From: Deltaproteobacteria bacterium HGW-Deltaproteobacteria-15
GTDB taxonomy: Bacteria > Desulfobacterota > DSM-4660 > Desulfatiglandales > HGW-15
DNA: 64,000 bases
Assembly (NCBI GenBank): GCA_002840535.1
Contig: PHBH01000017.1
Location: forward strand, 62,001 to 126,000
Direction of reading: 5' to 3'
Shown here: piece by piece, positions 33,104 to 42,833 of the stretch
Layout of the letters: each line of letters starts with the position of its first letter
Numbering within the stretch: position 1 is the stretch's first letter
Made by a program: the position numbers and the translations under genes
Notes under the pieces: generated by a model
Databases searched by the model: none
What the model was told of the DNA's origin: nothing
The model's input: the letters and a program-made list of their open reading frames with translations, nothing else

Positions 33104-34033
33104 CTAGAATCCGAACATCACCTTCAGAAAGGTTATTCCCAACTGTTCCGGGGCAAAAGCCAGGAACCTTCTGTTCACCTTCATACTTTTTACTATTTCT
33201 ACATTCTCAGGCTTCAATTCTCTCGCCTGCCAGAGAATACAGGCTCCATGACTTGTAAATAGGTCGATGTAACCATCTGCAGGAATCCGGTTCTGGTAGT
33301 GGATCTTGTTCTTACAGAATACGCTCCAAAGCCATTCGGGATATCTATAGTAATTTACGAATGAAATCCGTTTATCGAAGTAAGCATAATGATCCCGGCA
33401 GCCGATTGTATGGTAACAGACTCCGCTCGGTTTAAGTATGCGCTTTGACTCTTCCGTAATGACATGGATGACCTTTTCAGGAACATGCTCGAATACGACG
33501 CTTGAAAAAACCAGGTCGGCGCTATCATCATTTAGGCCCGTTCTTGCCGCATCACCAGGGGCAACGTAAGTGATATTCGCTACTTCAAGGATTTGGGCCA
33601 TGTCCGTTAACCCATTGAACCGGGTCAATTTTGATTCCAAGGTCTTCCGGTCGATCCCGATAGTCTCGGAGAGATACTGAAGCTCATTCCCGAACGCTTC
33701 TATGATTGTCAGAAGCATGTTTGTTCTAAGGTGGCGAACGTGGTCATAGGTATAAACACGTTTTGCCCCCATCAGATAAAACATCAGCGTCCGGGTCGGT
33801 TCCCATCCAGTTCCAATTTCGACAATTATTTTATCTTCCAAGGTGAATAGGGAATCGACTGAGACCAAATGCTTGCAGACACTTTTGACCTTTTGGGTGA
33901 TCCTGGCGGGGGTATGCTTGCCGTTTGCATATTGCAGGGCATAGTTGATTCTTTCCCCAAAAGGGCAGACTGAAAGCAGGAATTGGGAAAATGCCTTCAA
34001 TCTCCAGTCTCGTAAAATTGATGGAATGGGCAT
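33104..34033 (-). CDS. Class I SAM-dependent methyltransferase
   Basis: A 309-residue protein. KIIVEIGTGWEPTRTLMFYLMGA is motif I, then VYTYDHVRHLR, and DDSADLVFSSVVFEHVPE with LKPSGVCYHTIGCRDHYAYFD. The C-terminus adds about 90 residues not seen in small methyltransferases. Likely modifies a locus glycan or its lipid carrier; no specific substrate is visible. Confidence 0.8.
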   Translation of the reverse strand: MPIPSILRDWRLKAFSQFLLSVCPFGERINYALQYANGKHTPARITQKVKSVCKHLVSVDSLFTLEDKIIVEIGTGWEPTRTLMFYLMGAKRVYTYDHVRHLRTNMLLTIIEAFGNELQYLSETIGIDRKTLESKLTRFNGLTDMAQILEVANITYVAPGDAARTGLNDDSADLVFSSVVFEHVPEKVIHVITEESKRILKPSGVCYHTIGCRDHYAYFDKRISFVNYYRYPEWLWSVFCKNKIHYQNRIPADGYIDLFTSHGACILWQARELKPENVEIVKSMKVNRRFLAFAPEQLGITFLKVMFGF

Positions 34034-34213
34034 AAGATCTAAAGTAAGTGCGGGCTATTTTAGGCGAATAGATGGCTGCTCGCCTGTCCTAATCTCCTCA
34101 AAAATGATGCCAGTATTCATCCACGTTTCCCGATTATCAGGTAGCGTGTTCGGATCACATGTGCTTACGGGCAGGCGGTTACTATTGCATATTGCCTTCT
34201 GCCTCCATCCCCA

Positions 34214-35635
34214 TCACTGCCCCTTGGCTCTCAACACATGTTGAACAGTCTTTAGAATAATCAGGGCGTCCAGGAAAAGGGAATATTCATGAATATAGAA
34301 CATTTCATATTCCAGCTTCTTTAATTGCTCATCTACAGTGGCCCCGTAATCTCCGGAAACCTGGGCCCAGCCTGTCAGCCCGGGCTTTACATAGAATCGC
34401 AGAAAATAGTAGGGAAATTCTCTTGACAGTTTTTCAGCGAAAAATTGCCGGATTGGCCTGGGCCCTATAAAGCTCATGTTCCCTTTTAGGATATTGTAGA
34501 ACTGGGGAAGTTCATCCAACCGTGTTTTTCTCAGGAATTTCCCCAGGAGTGTGACCCTCGGATCATCCTTTTGTGCCCAGACAGGTCCGCTCTGCCTTTC
34601 GGCGTCTGCGATCATTGTCCTGAACTTGTACAGCCGGAAGGGTCTTCGGTATATCCCGAGCCTCTCACTGACAAAAAAAATCGGACCGGGAGAGGTCATT
34701 TTGACCAGCCCTGCTATAACGAGCATGGCCGGCATTGACAGTATAAGGCCGACTAAGGATAGCAGTATATCCAGGACCCTTTTGATGCGTTGCTGGAATT
34801 GGCTCTTTAAGGCCAGTGACGTGGATGAATCCACCAGCCATTGGGGATTCACTTCCAGCACAGGGTAACTTCCCGCAATATTCTTAAAGAAAGTCAGGCT
34901 GCTGCACACGCTATATCCCTGGAACTTTTTCTTCACTAACGACACCAGGTATTCCTGGGACAACTTCTTGGTTATTGGATAGACGATCAGATCGTAATCT
35001 TGTTTTACAGAAGCAGAACCGGGGATATCATCCCGGAGAAAATCGTCTTCGGAGAGTGACGTCATGTGGAACAGTTTCTTAAGCCTAGGTGAATTCAGAT
35101 ACTCGGTGCTTCTCGATATCAGTATGTCTTGTCCGGTGAAAATAATACGAAAAGGCTTCTTTATCGAAAGCGTCTTTGAACGAGCATATCTCCAGAGAAA
35201 GAGCACAATAAAGAGGCTGAGAAATTGGAATACCCACACTTCCGCCATGAAGATACTCTGATGTCCGGCATTGCTCAGGCCAATAACGATGATCATGCCG
35301 ATAAAAACGCCGGCCCCCAGTTTCACTATCATTCGCTTCTTGCTGAACAGCCAGTCCATTTCATATAGCCCGGTGATATAAAACACAGGCACATAGACCA
35401 GGCAGAAGACAAGAGAGAATCCCACAAAGGCGAAGACAAGGTTGATCACAGCCACTACTTTGGTCAAAAGAACCAGCCGGGCAATGTTTCCAGCAAAGGC
35501 CGCCAGGTTGCCCTTGAGAATCAACTGCATCAGGAAACACAAGAAAAGGACTCCGCTGATGCAAATCATATCGCCGATGATAAGACTATACTTCTCCTTC
35601 TTCTCAGGCGTTCCAAAGAAAGATTTCAAAGGCAA
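34214..35635 (-). CDS. Polyprenyl-phosphate sugar-phosphate transferase (WbaP/WcaJ type)
   Basis: A 473-residue initiating glycosylphosphotransferase. Four hydrophobic segments fill residues 15-145. After a variable region, the bacterial sugar transferase domain starts near 285 (RIKRVLDILLSLVGLILSMP), with VSERLGIYRRPFRLYKFRTM, TRLDELPQFYNILKGNMSFIGPRP (the catalytic Asp-Glu pair) and VKPGLTGWAQVSG. It loads the first sugar-1-phosphate on undecaprenyl phosphate and so starts repeat-unit assembly. A TTG at 35635 is used as start. Key evidence that this is a repeat-unit polysaccharide locus. Confidence 0.93.
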   Translation of the reverse strand: MPLKSFFGTPEKKEKYSLIIGDMICISGVLFLCFLMQLILKGNLAAFAGNIARLVLLTKVVAVINLVFAFVGFSLVFCLVYVPVFYITGLYEMDWLFSKKRMIVKLGAGVFIGMIIVIGLSNAGHQSIFMAEVWVFQFLSLFIVLFLWRYARSKTLSIKKPFRIIFTGQDILISRSTEYLNSPRLKKLFHMTSLSEDDFLRDDIPGSASVKQDYDLIVYPITKKLSQEYLVSLVKKKFQGYSVCSSLTFFKNIAGSYPVLEVNPQWLVDSSTSLALKSQFQQRIKRVLDILLSLVGLILSMPAMLVIAGLVKMTSPGPIFFVSERLGIYRRPFRLYKFRTMIADAERQSGPVWAQKDDPRVTLLGKFLRKTRLDELPQFYNILKGNMSFIGPRPIRQFFAEKLSREFPYYFLRFYVKPGLTGWAQVSGDYGATVDEQLKKLEYEMFYIHEYSLFLDALIILKTVQHVLRAKGQ

Positions 35636-35753
35636 ATCCCGCTCAATCCGATGATAACATCAGAACAGAAATGAATATCGGCATCTTGAAATGCTTGGCA
35701 AATCGCGTCCAACAAATCTCTTTCACGCCAGTTTTCTTGTGGAGTAGTTCGAG

Positions 35754-37691
35754 TCAATCATCCGCTTCCTCCTCAAAGGAGCGAACAAGATTCCTCACGA
35801 TCCACTTGGGCCGCAAAAAGCGATCGATAAAATTGCTCTTGCCCCCAAAGGTACCACTTTTCCGATTACTTTCTCGAAACTCGGCAATACGCTCGGCCGC
35901 TCCGGAAAGATCCTCAGAAGCCTGTCTTGGTGCCCTTTTTCGGTCCCTGTTCTTAATGCCTTTGAGGGCGCCGGGTGTCTCCTTTGCCTCCGCCAGGTAT
36001 TCCATGCACATCTTCACGTAGTTCAGGGAGATCCGGGCTCTGGCTACGCGCTCCTTCACTTCCGGCCCATCGGCAGCCTTGAGGGCACGATCGAGCAGAA
36101 CCGCCTGCTTATCCAGCAAGCTGCCGGGAAAGAGTTTGTCCAATTGATTTACTGGGCAGGCGAGATGCATGTCCACGGCAATTGCGTTCCGCTCGTAATT
36201 TTCCCAGTATTCCTTCATTGGCTGCCATGCTTGGCCATAGAAGTTTTTGTAGAAATCATCCAATATTCCATCCGCGTCTTCTCTGGAGTTCCATAGCAAC
36301 CTGGTGGCCAGATAATAGTTGAGGCCGTTTGTAAACTGGTCTCTGGTGAACTGGGTGTAGAAGCCGAATACCCCTTCTCTTTTGAGAAAGGGGATGTCTT
36401 TCTTGATGGAATGCAGTATGGGAAAGGGAAGATCCAGGTGAGAACCCTTCCGGTAATACTCATAGATCGTCATGCCCGAATAGATCCGCCGCCAGCCGTT
36501 CATCGCATCCCTGAATCGCCGATTGGCCTCGCAGGATGCGGATTCGAGAGGATGGTTATGACAGAAACCATGGCACATGAGCACAAACACGTTTGGGTGC
36601 AGTCTTGCCTGAAAATTCTTGGGAGGGTGCAGGTATGAGCTGTAGGCCCCCACCTGGATTTTCTTATTCGGCCTGGCACTAAGGACGCTCCCGGTGACCT
36701 CTCTGTAAAAGATGGTCATCCTTCTCGACAGGGCGCGATGACGATCGAATGAGAGCTCCTTCCAGCGAGGGGAATTCACCTCTGTCACAGCTATCTCCGA
36801 TGGATCATCCAGCGAGCGGCAGCGGCTGCATTCACAGAACGAACGCCCGTCCTCAGGGAAAAGGGTGATCATGTCCAGTGTCGCCTGTTCGTCGAACATG
36901 CGAATCATCGCCTTGGCTACAAGGTCAATTACCTCACGGTTCGATGTGCAGAGCTGCTTGGGTTTTCTCTCCCCCTTGATTTCGGAAAAATATTCCGGAT
37001 GGCTCTTAAAGTATTTCTCCGGGGGCAGAAAATCATGAAAGGTGTGAGCGCTTTTGAAAACGTGAAAACCTCCCCTTTCATCCATGTTTGTATTCATTCC
37101 GTTGAAAACGGCCCAGGAGGCTGCGAAATCCTTTCCCACCCAACGCATGGGAAAATCCGGGGTTTGAACTTCTGTCCCCGATGGGATTTCCATCACCCCT
37201 TTCCTGGGTACGGACAAACCAAGGTCATCCGGGAAGAACCATCTTATCGCAGCATATTTCTCAAGAAAACGGGCAACGGCAAAATGAGTTGCCAGGTCTT
37301 CCTTGCCGGCAATGCATATCAGAGACTTCTCGGCCCAAACCCCTATGCCGATGGATTCTGCGCCTGCGCTCCCGAGCAGGGAGAGGATGCCGCTTTTTTC
37401 CGCCGCTTGGGTCCGGCCGACTGCGATGACCAGCCGGTCTCCGGTCGATGCTCCCTTTTCACTGACCACTGTGAAATCTGCGCCAAGGGATTTTTCAAGC
37501 ATTCGGGAAAGGAGCGCGGCCGCGTCCTTTTCTAGCGATGTGGGATTTGCGGGAAGCAATATTACCAGGCCGCTTTCGGGTCGAATCCGGATGATCCCTT
37601 CTGGTTCACCGGCGCAAAATGCCGGGTTCCATAGCAGTGAGATAAAAACCAAAGCCACTACCATAGATAATCTGCGCACACTTCGCTTCAT
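35754..37691 (-). CDS. Secreted DUF4838 (glycosidase-like) protein
   Basis: A 645-residue protein starting at MKRSVRRLSM with a signal peptide (VVALVFISLLWNPAFCAG). GGTGG-type spacing (GGGGTGGAG) precedes this ATG. The DUF4838 core (residues about 190-540) has FFPDDLGL, CSRCRSLDD with MITLFPEDG, MTIFYREVTGS, VFVLMCHGFCHNHP and YYLATRLLWNSREDADGIL. Related to alpha-glucuronidase-like glycoside hydrolase folds; enzymatic activity is not established. It follows the Trm112-like methyltransferase by 14 nt. A periplasmic or exported glycan-trimming or remodelling role is inferred. Confidence 0.8.
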   Translation of the reverse strand: MKRSVRRLSMVVALVFISLLWNPAFCAGEPEGIIRIRPESGLVILLPANPTSLEKDAAALLSRMLEKSLGADFTVVSEKGASTGDRLVIAVGRTQAAEKSGILSLLGSAGAESIGIGVWAEKSLICIAGKEDLATHFAVARFLEKYAAIRWFFPDDLGLSVPRKGVMEIPSGTEVQTPDFPMRWVGKDFAASWAVFNGMNTNMDERGGFHVFKSAHTFHDFLPPEKYFKSHPEYFSEIKGERKPKQLCTSNREVIDLVAKAMIRMFDEQATLDMITLFPEDGRSFCECSRCRSLDDPSEIAVTEVNSPRWKELSFDRHRALSRRMTIFYREVTGSVLSARPNKKIQVGAYSSYLHPPKNFQARLHPNVFVLMCHGFCHNHPLESASCEANRRFRDAMNGWRRIYSGMTIYEYYRKGSHLDLPFPILHSIKKDIPFLKREGVFGFYTQFTRDQFTNGLNYYLATRLLWNSREDADGILDDFYKNFYGQAWQPMKEYWENYERNAIAVDMHLACPVNQLDKLFPGSLLDKQAVLLDRALKAADGPEVKERVARARISLNYVKMCMEYLAEAKETPGALKGIKNRDRKRAPRQASEDLSGAAERIAEFRESNRKSGTFGGKSNFIDRFLRPKWIVRNLVRSFEEEADD

Positions 37692-37705
37692 CTCCACCCC
37701 TTTTT

Positions 37706-38698
37706 CTAGTGCCGGGAAAGTGTGATAACACACTTTGTATAGAATTTTCTCCACCAACTCCGGCTCGATAAGGCGTGGTCAATCTTATTGAATGCCTGGT
37801 CCGTAACTTCGAAGAGAGTCCTGTGAAAGGCCGTCGCCATTGACAGAAGCGAAAATGCAATAAAATAATGGACTTCATGAGAATCAAAAACGGTCACAAA
37901 GGATTTCATTTCTTTTGATGAAAAGGGATGCTCCCAACTGAGATTCGGTCGAAAGGGTCTGGACAAGGCCCTTAGAGAAACCATCACCGGGTTGGTGTTC
38001 AAGGGTTCCAGGAAAAACGCTTTGCCTCCGGGCTTAAGGAGAGAGTAAATGCGTTTTGCCAAGACCGGTTTTTTTGTTTTGTCAAAATGGTGCAGGATCC
38101 CCCGCCCGAAAACGATGTCGAAACTTTCGTGAGCGAAGCACTCATCCAAGATATTCGCGTGAACGAGCCTGAAATGACCTGCTCCATTTTCGGCGAACCG
38201 CCTTCTAAGCGACAACAAGGGCTTCAGAGCGAAGTCTAGCCCCACATAATGAATACGATCCCGGTTCTCAATGCACACCTCGGTTCCGGGCGTGCCCAGC
38301 CCGCAACCGATTTCAAGCACTCTTTCACCGCCTCTGAACGAAAACTGCTCTTCAAAGCAATGAAAAACCTCGTTGACGCTCTTGCTCCTGGCGTAGAAAT
38401 CGCGGATTCGCCGCCAGGTATTGTTGATCAAGGTCTCAGAGCAGTTACGCGCTTTATCGTAAGTCTCAGCCTTTCCCTCGATCTCCCTTCCATAAACCTC
38501 TTCGTAGAACTCAACTTGTTTCACATCGCCTGCTGACGAGAGGGATGGATCGAAAAGAACAGGAACTCCCTGGATTATCGGATATCGCCTTCCGCAAGTC
38601 GGACATGTTAGACAATCCTGCTCTTCTTTCGATTGACAACTGGTCAATTCAGAAAAATCGTGGGGGCACTGCAAGATGGATAATGGATGGTTGCTCAT
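37706..38698 (-). CDS. Methyltransferase with N-terminal zinc-ribbon (Trm112-like) domain
   Basis: About 330 residues from MSNHPLSIL (a TTG 11 codons upstream is possible). Residues 9-45 form a small zinc-ribbon-like module (LQCPHDFSEL ... CLTCPTCGRRYPIIQGVPVL). Residues about 120-240 carry the SAM domain: VLEIGCGLGTPGTEVC, YVGLDFALKPLL, FDIVFGRGILHHFDKTKK, LLKPGGKAFFLEPL. This architecture is common in glycan loci. Substrate unknown. Confidence 0.85.
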   Translation of the reverse strand: MSNHPLSILQCPHDFSELTSCQSKEEQDCLTCPTCGRRYPIIQGVPVLFDPSLSSAGDVKQVEFYEEVYGREIEGKAETYDKARNCSETLINNTWRRIRDFYARSKSVNEVFHCFEEQFSFRGGERVLEIGCGLGTPGTEVCIENRDRIHYVGLDFALKPLLSLRRRFAENGAGHFRLVHANILDECFAHESFDIVFGRGILHHFDKTKKPVLAKRIYSLLKPGGKAFFLEPLNTNPVMVSLRALSRPFRPNLSWEHPFSSKEMKSFVTVFDSHEVHYFIAFSLLSMATAFHRTLFEVTDQAFNKIDHALSSRSWWRKFYTKCVITLSRH

Positions 38699-38770
38699 AT
38701 TATTCAGGAAAGCGATGGGGACCCCCTGCAATTTGCTGAAGTTCCCGTGTCACTGGAAATCGATGCACGC

Positions 38771-39874
38771 TTATGCCTTGATTCTTTTAATTTCTCCGAC
38801 AACCCGCTGACAAGCAGTTTCGTCCAAGCCGTGATGAACGGGCAACGCAAGGATCCTGTCGCAGAGACTCTCTGTGACAGGCATGCTCACTTGACCGTAC
38901 AGTTGTTCAAAGATGGGCTGCTGATTCAGCCCTCTGGGGTAGTGGACACCCGTTGCAATTCCTTTCTTTCCAAGTCTGGCACCCAGCTCGTCCCTGTCCA
39001 TGCCGAACTCCTCAGGATTTACCAGCATGCAGAACTGATGAAAGGAATGATCAGACTCTTCTGTGACCTGCTGAGGGACGAGTCCCGCGATATTCCTGAT
39101 TCCGGAAGAGAGCATTTTCCCGTTTCTTCTCCTGGCCGCCAGCATATCGTCAAGCCGGTCCAACTGCTTCAGACCAATGGCTGCCTCTACATCGGTCATC
39201 CGATAGTTGAGCCCCAAAATGGTGTGGTAATATTTTCCGGTCTGGCCGTGGGTTCGAAGAAACTTCACCTTTTGTGCAAAATCAGGGTTATTGGTGGTTA
39301 CCATCCCGCCTTCACCGGTGAACATGTTCTTGGTAGGATAGAAGGAATAGCACACGAAATCATCCAGACACCCGATGTCCCGCCCCTGAGATATCGTCCC
39401 ATGGGCCTGGGCAGCATCCCATATGACATAAAGGTTGTGTTTCTCGGCCAGCTTCGTGACGCCCGCTACGTCACAGGCATTCCCGAAAAGATGGACCGGG
39501 GCAATGGCCTTCGTCTTCTCCGTGATCCGTGACTCAGCGTCTTTCAGATCCATAACCCACGTTTGAGGATCCACGTCGCAGAACACGGGTCGCGCCCCCG
39601 TCATGGTAACCATGCTGGCGGTGGCGATAAAGGTAAACGCCGGCACGATTACCTCATCCCCTGGTTGCAGGCATGCCATGTATGCCAGGTGCAGGGCTGC
39701 CGTGCCGGAGCTGCAGGTCAGGGCAAATTTTGCCTTTACCTTTTCAGCAAATTTCTTTTCGAACTCGTCACACACCTTCCCCTGCCGCAGTGCACCCGAT
39801 CGCAGGACCGCCATGGCGGCACTGATTTCCTCTTCTGTCAACTTGATCTGCGCCAATTCAATCGTATTACCCAT
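38771..39874 (-). CDS. DegT/DnrJ/EryC1/StrS aminotransferase (WbpE/WlbC-like)
   Basis: A 367-residue PLP sugar aminotransferase. SSGTAALHLAYMA is the phosphate loop, VIPAFTFIATASMV, VIWDAAQAHG (PLP-binding Asp) and SFYPTKNMFTGEGGM with an intact Schiff-base Lys. It overlaps the upstream Gfo/Idh/MocA gene by 8 nt. With that gene, the acetyltransferase and the WecB-like epimerase, it resembles the 2,3-diacetamido-uronic acid pathway (Wbp/Wlb). It is distinct from the other three DegT genes at the right end. Confidence 0.88.
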   Translation of the reverse strand: MGNTIELAQIKLTEEEISAAMAVLRSGALRQGKVCDEFEKKFAEKVKAKFALTCSSGTAALHLAYMACLQPGDEVIVPAFTFIATASMVTMTGARPVFCDVDPQTWVMDLKDAESRITEKTKAIAPVHLFGNACDVAGVTKLAEKHNLYVIWDAAQAHGTISQGRDIGCLDDFVCYSFYPTKNMFTGEGGMVTTNNPDFAQKVKFLRTHGQTGKYYHTILGLNYRMTDVEAAIGLKQLDRLDDMLAARRRNGKMLSSGIRNIAGLVPQQVTEESDHSFHQFCMLVNPEEFGMDRDELGARLGKKGIATGVHYPRGLNQQPIFEQLYGQVSMPVTESLCDRILALPVHHGLDETACQRVVGEIKRIKA

Positions 39875-40874
39875 TCGTTTTCACCCCTTGCTGATTGATT
39901 TCATCGATAAGCTTGAGCAGGTAGACCGATTCTCGGACTGTATTGAGGTTCGGATCCGTATGATTCCGGATGCAGTCCAGGAAATAGAGAAGTTGCTTTT
40001 CAAAGAGATTCACCTTGGGAAAATGCAGGACGTTGTTCCCCATCTGGTAAGTTCCCCTCGGCTCCTTACAGTAGACCAGGGAAGGGAAGTAGTCGAGAAT
40101 GGAAGTGAGGAGAGAACCTTTCTTCGCCTGGATTTCAATGTTGTTCATATAGCTGGGCGTGATGAGGTCACTCTCACAGATCACCTTGACTCCACTTTCA
40201 GTCTCCAGATACACCAGGGCCAGGTCCTCGGCGTCCGCTTCGATGCGCTTTCCCTCTACCTCACGGTCCTTTAAAACCGTATCGAAAAGGATGGTCTGTA
40301 CATGAGCGATAGGCCCGAAATACCAGAGCACGAGGTCAAGCATGTGGACCATCATCTCGTTCACCGCGCCGCCTCCCATCCCCTTCTGGTGCTTCCAGAT
40401 TCTGTGAGATCCACGGCCCCCCAGTCGAAAGGTTGCGAAGTAGGGTCTTCCTATGGTTCCTTCCTGAAGCAAATCTTTGGCAAGCTCGAAGGCCGGATGA
40501 AAGCGGTATAGATATCCCACCATACCTACCAGCTGAGTCCCTTCCAGCGCCTGAAGTGTTGCTTCAGCCTCCCGGGATGTACCGGTCATCGGCTTTTCAC
40601 AAAAGAAGTGCTTTCCCGCCTTCAGGACATCCTTGATCAAGGAGTAATGGCTTGGCGTAGGGGTACAGATACTCACAGCAGCGATGCTCTGATCGTCCAA
40701 AAGGGCTTGAACCGAGTGGAGATGGCGTACGTCATACTCATCGGCAAGCCTTTTTGCCGCAGCTTCCACCTCGTCTGCCACAATCACCGTGCAGCCCAGC
40801 TTACGCAGGGCGGGCACATGTTTATAGGCCTGTTTTCCACAGCCGATAATACCGATCTTGAGTTCTTTATTCAT
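39867..40874 (-). CDS. Gfo/Idh/MocA family sugar dehydrogenase (WbpB/WlbA-like)
   Basis: A 335-residue NAD(P)-dependent oxidoreductase. Rossmann loop IGIIGCGKQAYKHVPAL, CEKPMTGT catalytic-lysine motif (residue about 95), GGGAVNEMMVHMLDLVLWYFG carrying the conserved His/Asp region. In Wlb-type pathways this enzyme oxidises C3 of UDP-GlcNAc-uronate. Overlaps both neighbours by 8 nt. The specific C3 activity is inferred from context. Confidence 0.83.
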   Translation of the reverse strand: MNKELKIGIIGCGKQAYKHVPALRKLGCTVIVADEVEAAAKRLADEYDVRHLHSVQALLDDQSIAAVSICTPTPSHYSLIKDVLKAGKHFFCEKPMTGTSREAEATLQALEGTQLVGMVGYLYRFHPAFELAKDLLQEGTIGRPYFATFRLGGRGSHRIWKHQKGMGGGAVNEMMVHMLDLVLWYFGPIAHVQTILFDTVLKDREVEGKRIEADAEDLALVYLETESGVKVICESDLITPSYMNNIEIQAKKGSLLTSILDYFPSLVYCKEPRGTYQMGNNVLHFPKVNLFEKQLLYFLDCIRNHTDPNLNTVRESVYLLKLIDEINQQGVKTNG

Positions 40875-41484
40875 GAATATGTTCTCTCCAGTTTAGCGCA
40901 ATATTCTTTTCCTTGAGCTTTTCAGGTAATTCATAGAAAAGTCCGGGACACCCCTTGACAAAGCTATAGGGGGGGACATCCTTGGTCACCACGGCGCCCG
41001 CAGCCACAAACGACCCCCGGCCTATGGTGACGCCGGGAACCACCACTACGCCGCCACCTAATGTAACCAGGTCTTCTATGACAGGTCCCTCCGGCTTGTA
41101 ATGCTCCCGCATTTTCAATGGGTAGCGGTCGTTGGTAAGGACCACATTGGGGCCGATAAAAACCCGGGTTCCGATTCGGGTGTGGGTCGGGATGTAGCAG
41201 TTGGCCATCAACTTGACAAAATCGGAGATTTCTACCTGGCCATCTATGATGCAGCCTGTACCCACGAGGACGTGAGACCCAATTTTCGTTTTTTCACGGA
41301 TAACTACATTATGACCTGTCTGGAAATACTCGGCCGCCTGGACATCGCCATATATAATGGCGCCGGATCGGATGAAGGAGTTTTTGCCTATAACGGCCTC
41401 TCCGCATCCCTCCCTATAGACAAAACCCACCGCAGCACCCTCCTGCACAACGACGTTGTCAGCCAAAATTGCCCTAGTCTCCAA
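40867..41484 (-). CDS. Left-handed beta-helix acyltransferase (WbpD/WlbB-like)
   Basis: A hexapeptide-repeat acetyltransferase of about 205 residues, with repeats such as AVIGKNSFIRSGAIIYGDV, KIGSHVLVGTGCIIDGQVEI and IGRGSFVAAGAVVTKDVPP. A GTG start at 41508 is possible, but TTG at 41484 follows AAAGGAG at the right spacing and is preferred. It is probably the N3-acetyltransferase of the neighbouring aminotransferase product. Gap upstream is 508 bp. Confidence 0.82.
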   Translation of the reverse strand: METRAILADNVVVQEGAAVGFVYREGCGEAVIGKNSFIRSGAIIYGDVQAAEYFQTGHNVVIREKTKIGSHVLVGTGCIIDGQVEISDFVKLMANCYIPTHTRIGTRVFIGPNVVLTNDRYPLKMREHYKPEGPVIEDLVTLGGGVVVVPGVTIGRGSFVAAGAVVTKDVPPYSFVKGCPGLFYELPEKLKEKNIALNWREHIHE

Positions 41485-41992
41485 TATATTCTCCTTTATT
41501 CCATTCACCCAAGCAGTTGATCATTCGAAACCATAATGACTTGACGGTAGAGATTAAAATCCATTATGTCTTGCAGTAGGTGCTTGGTGCAAGACCCAAG
41601 CAGTTGTTGATTCAAAGACTCACCCTCGCCAGTCGTCTCAACCTTAAAGAGAGTTTACAATATCCCACGATGGAAGTAGATCTCTTATGCTGCCTTAAAA
41701 GAGCCATATTAGGTCTTCCACTCAATGAGCCCGGGATATGAAGCTGGTATTATAAATAGCTTTTGTTACGTCATTTAATTCGAGTCCCTTCTTATTCATG
41801 ATGCCCTCTACGAGTAGGAGGACCTATAAAAAGCTTTTAGGAACCCTCCCCTAACAGTTCTTCACAGACGTGGCCAAAGCCTTTCCAAAACCAGTATTCA
41901 CGAAAGCATTTGCAGAACTGAACCGGAATAATGTGGTGGCATTCTGGGGTGTACTCTAACGCAGAGGCCATAATACAAGTCTAGAAGGGACT
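41485..41992. other. Non-coding gap with short direct repeats
   Basis: 508 bp without a gene. ACCCAAGCAGTTG-type sequence occurs at about 41506-41531 and again at 41593-41619. A second pair, CCATAATGACTTGAC and CCATTATGTCTTGCAG, lies between them (41531-41550, 41561-41580). The rest of the gap holds nothing recognisable. It may contain the promoter for the wbp-like trio, not resolved. Confidence 0.4.
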
Positions 41993-42820
41993 TTAAAAAG
42001 AAGATAAACGGTTGTAAGTACTATCCAGCCTGAATGAAAAAAGATGCTGTAGTAGTGTCAGAATTAGGACAGCCGAAATTTCAAAATTCGCTTTGACTCC
42101 AAGTTGGAGCTTTTCCTTTGCCCACATTCTGATTCTTGCCCTTTCCATCAACATAAACCTAAGCCTCTTGTTGCCCGATATCGACTTATTGTGCTTTCTG
42201 TGGATAATCAGGCAATCTGGATGGTTGGCTAAGTCGAACCCCGCAGCCATTACTCGGACCCACAGGTTGTAGTCCATACCATATCTTCTGCCCAGAGATC
42301 CGTCGAAAGTGACATCGTATGCACCAAGTCTCTGAATGATTTTCTTACGAAACATGGCCACCGGGTGGGCAATCGGATTGCTCTTAATGATGTGTCGCCG
42401 AACTGACTCTGGTGAGACCGGCTTTCTCCGGATTCTTTCCGTCCCATCGGAATAAATGATTTTCATGCACGAACCCATGACTGCAACATTCGGATGCTTG
42501 TTTAGAAATTTCACCTGCTTTTCAAGACGATCAAACGTCGCCAGATCATCTGCGTCGATCCTTGCGATGTATTCGCCTAGGGCGATTTCGAGCCCGAGAT
42601 TCAGTGTCTTTCCAAGTCCCTCATTTTCTTTGTGAATGATCCGGATGCGGGGATCGGATATCGATTGCAGGATTTCCGCCGTGTTGTCAGTGGATCCATC
42701 GTTGATGATCAAGAATTCGAAGTCAGTAAAGGATTGGGAAATTATACTTTCCACCGTATCCCGAAGCCTGCTGCCTCCGTTAAAAACCGGCAAAAGTACT
42801 GTGACCTTGGGATTTCTCAT
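41993..42820 (-). CDS. GT2 family glycosyltransferase
   Basis: A 275-residue GT-A enzyme. VTVLLPVFNGGSRLRDTVESI, EFLIINDGSTDNTAEI, and YIARIDADDLATFDRLEKQV with the D-x-D metal-binding pair (residues about 90-94). The C-terminus ends with a possible membrane-associated helix (ISAVLILTLLQHLF). Probably adds one repeat-unit sugar at the cytoplasmic face. Lies 13 nt after the GalE-like gene. Confidence 0.88.
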   Translation of the reverse strand: MRNPKVTVLLPVFNGGSRLRDTVESIISQSFTDFEFLIINDGSTDNTAEILQSISDPRIRIIHKENEGLGKTLNLGLEIALGEYIARIDADDLATFDRLEKQVKFLNKHPNVAVMGSCMKIIYSDGTERIRRKPVSPESVRRHIIKSNPIAHPVAMFRKKIIQRLGAYDVTFDGSLGRRYGMDYNLWVRVMAAGFDLANHPDCLIIHRKHNKSISGNKRLRFMLMERARIRMWAKEKLQLGVKANFEISAVLILTLLQHLFSFRLDSTYNRLSSF

Positions 42821-42833
42821 AGAGCTACGATTT

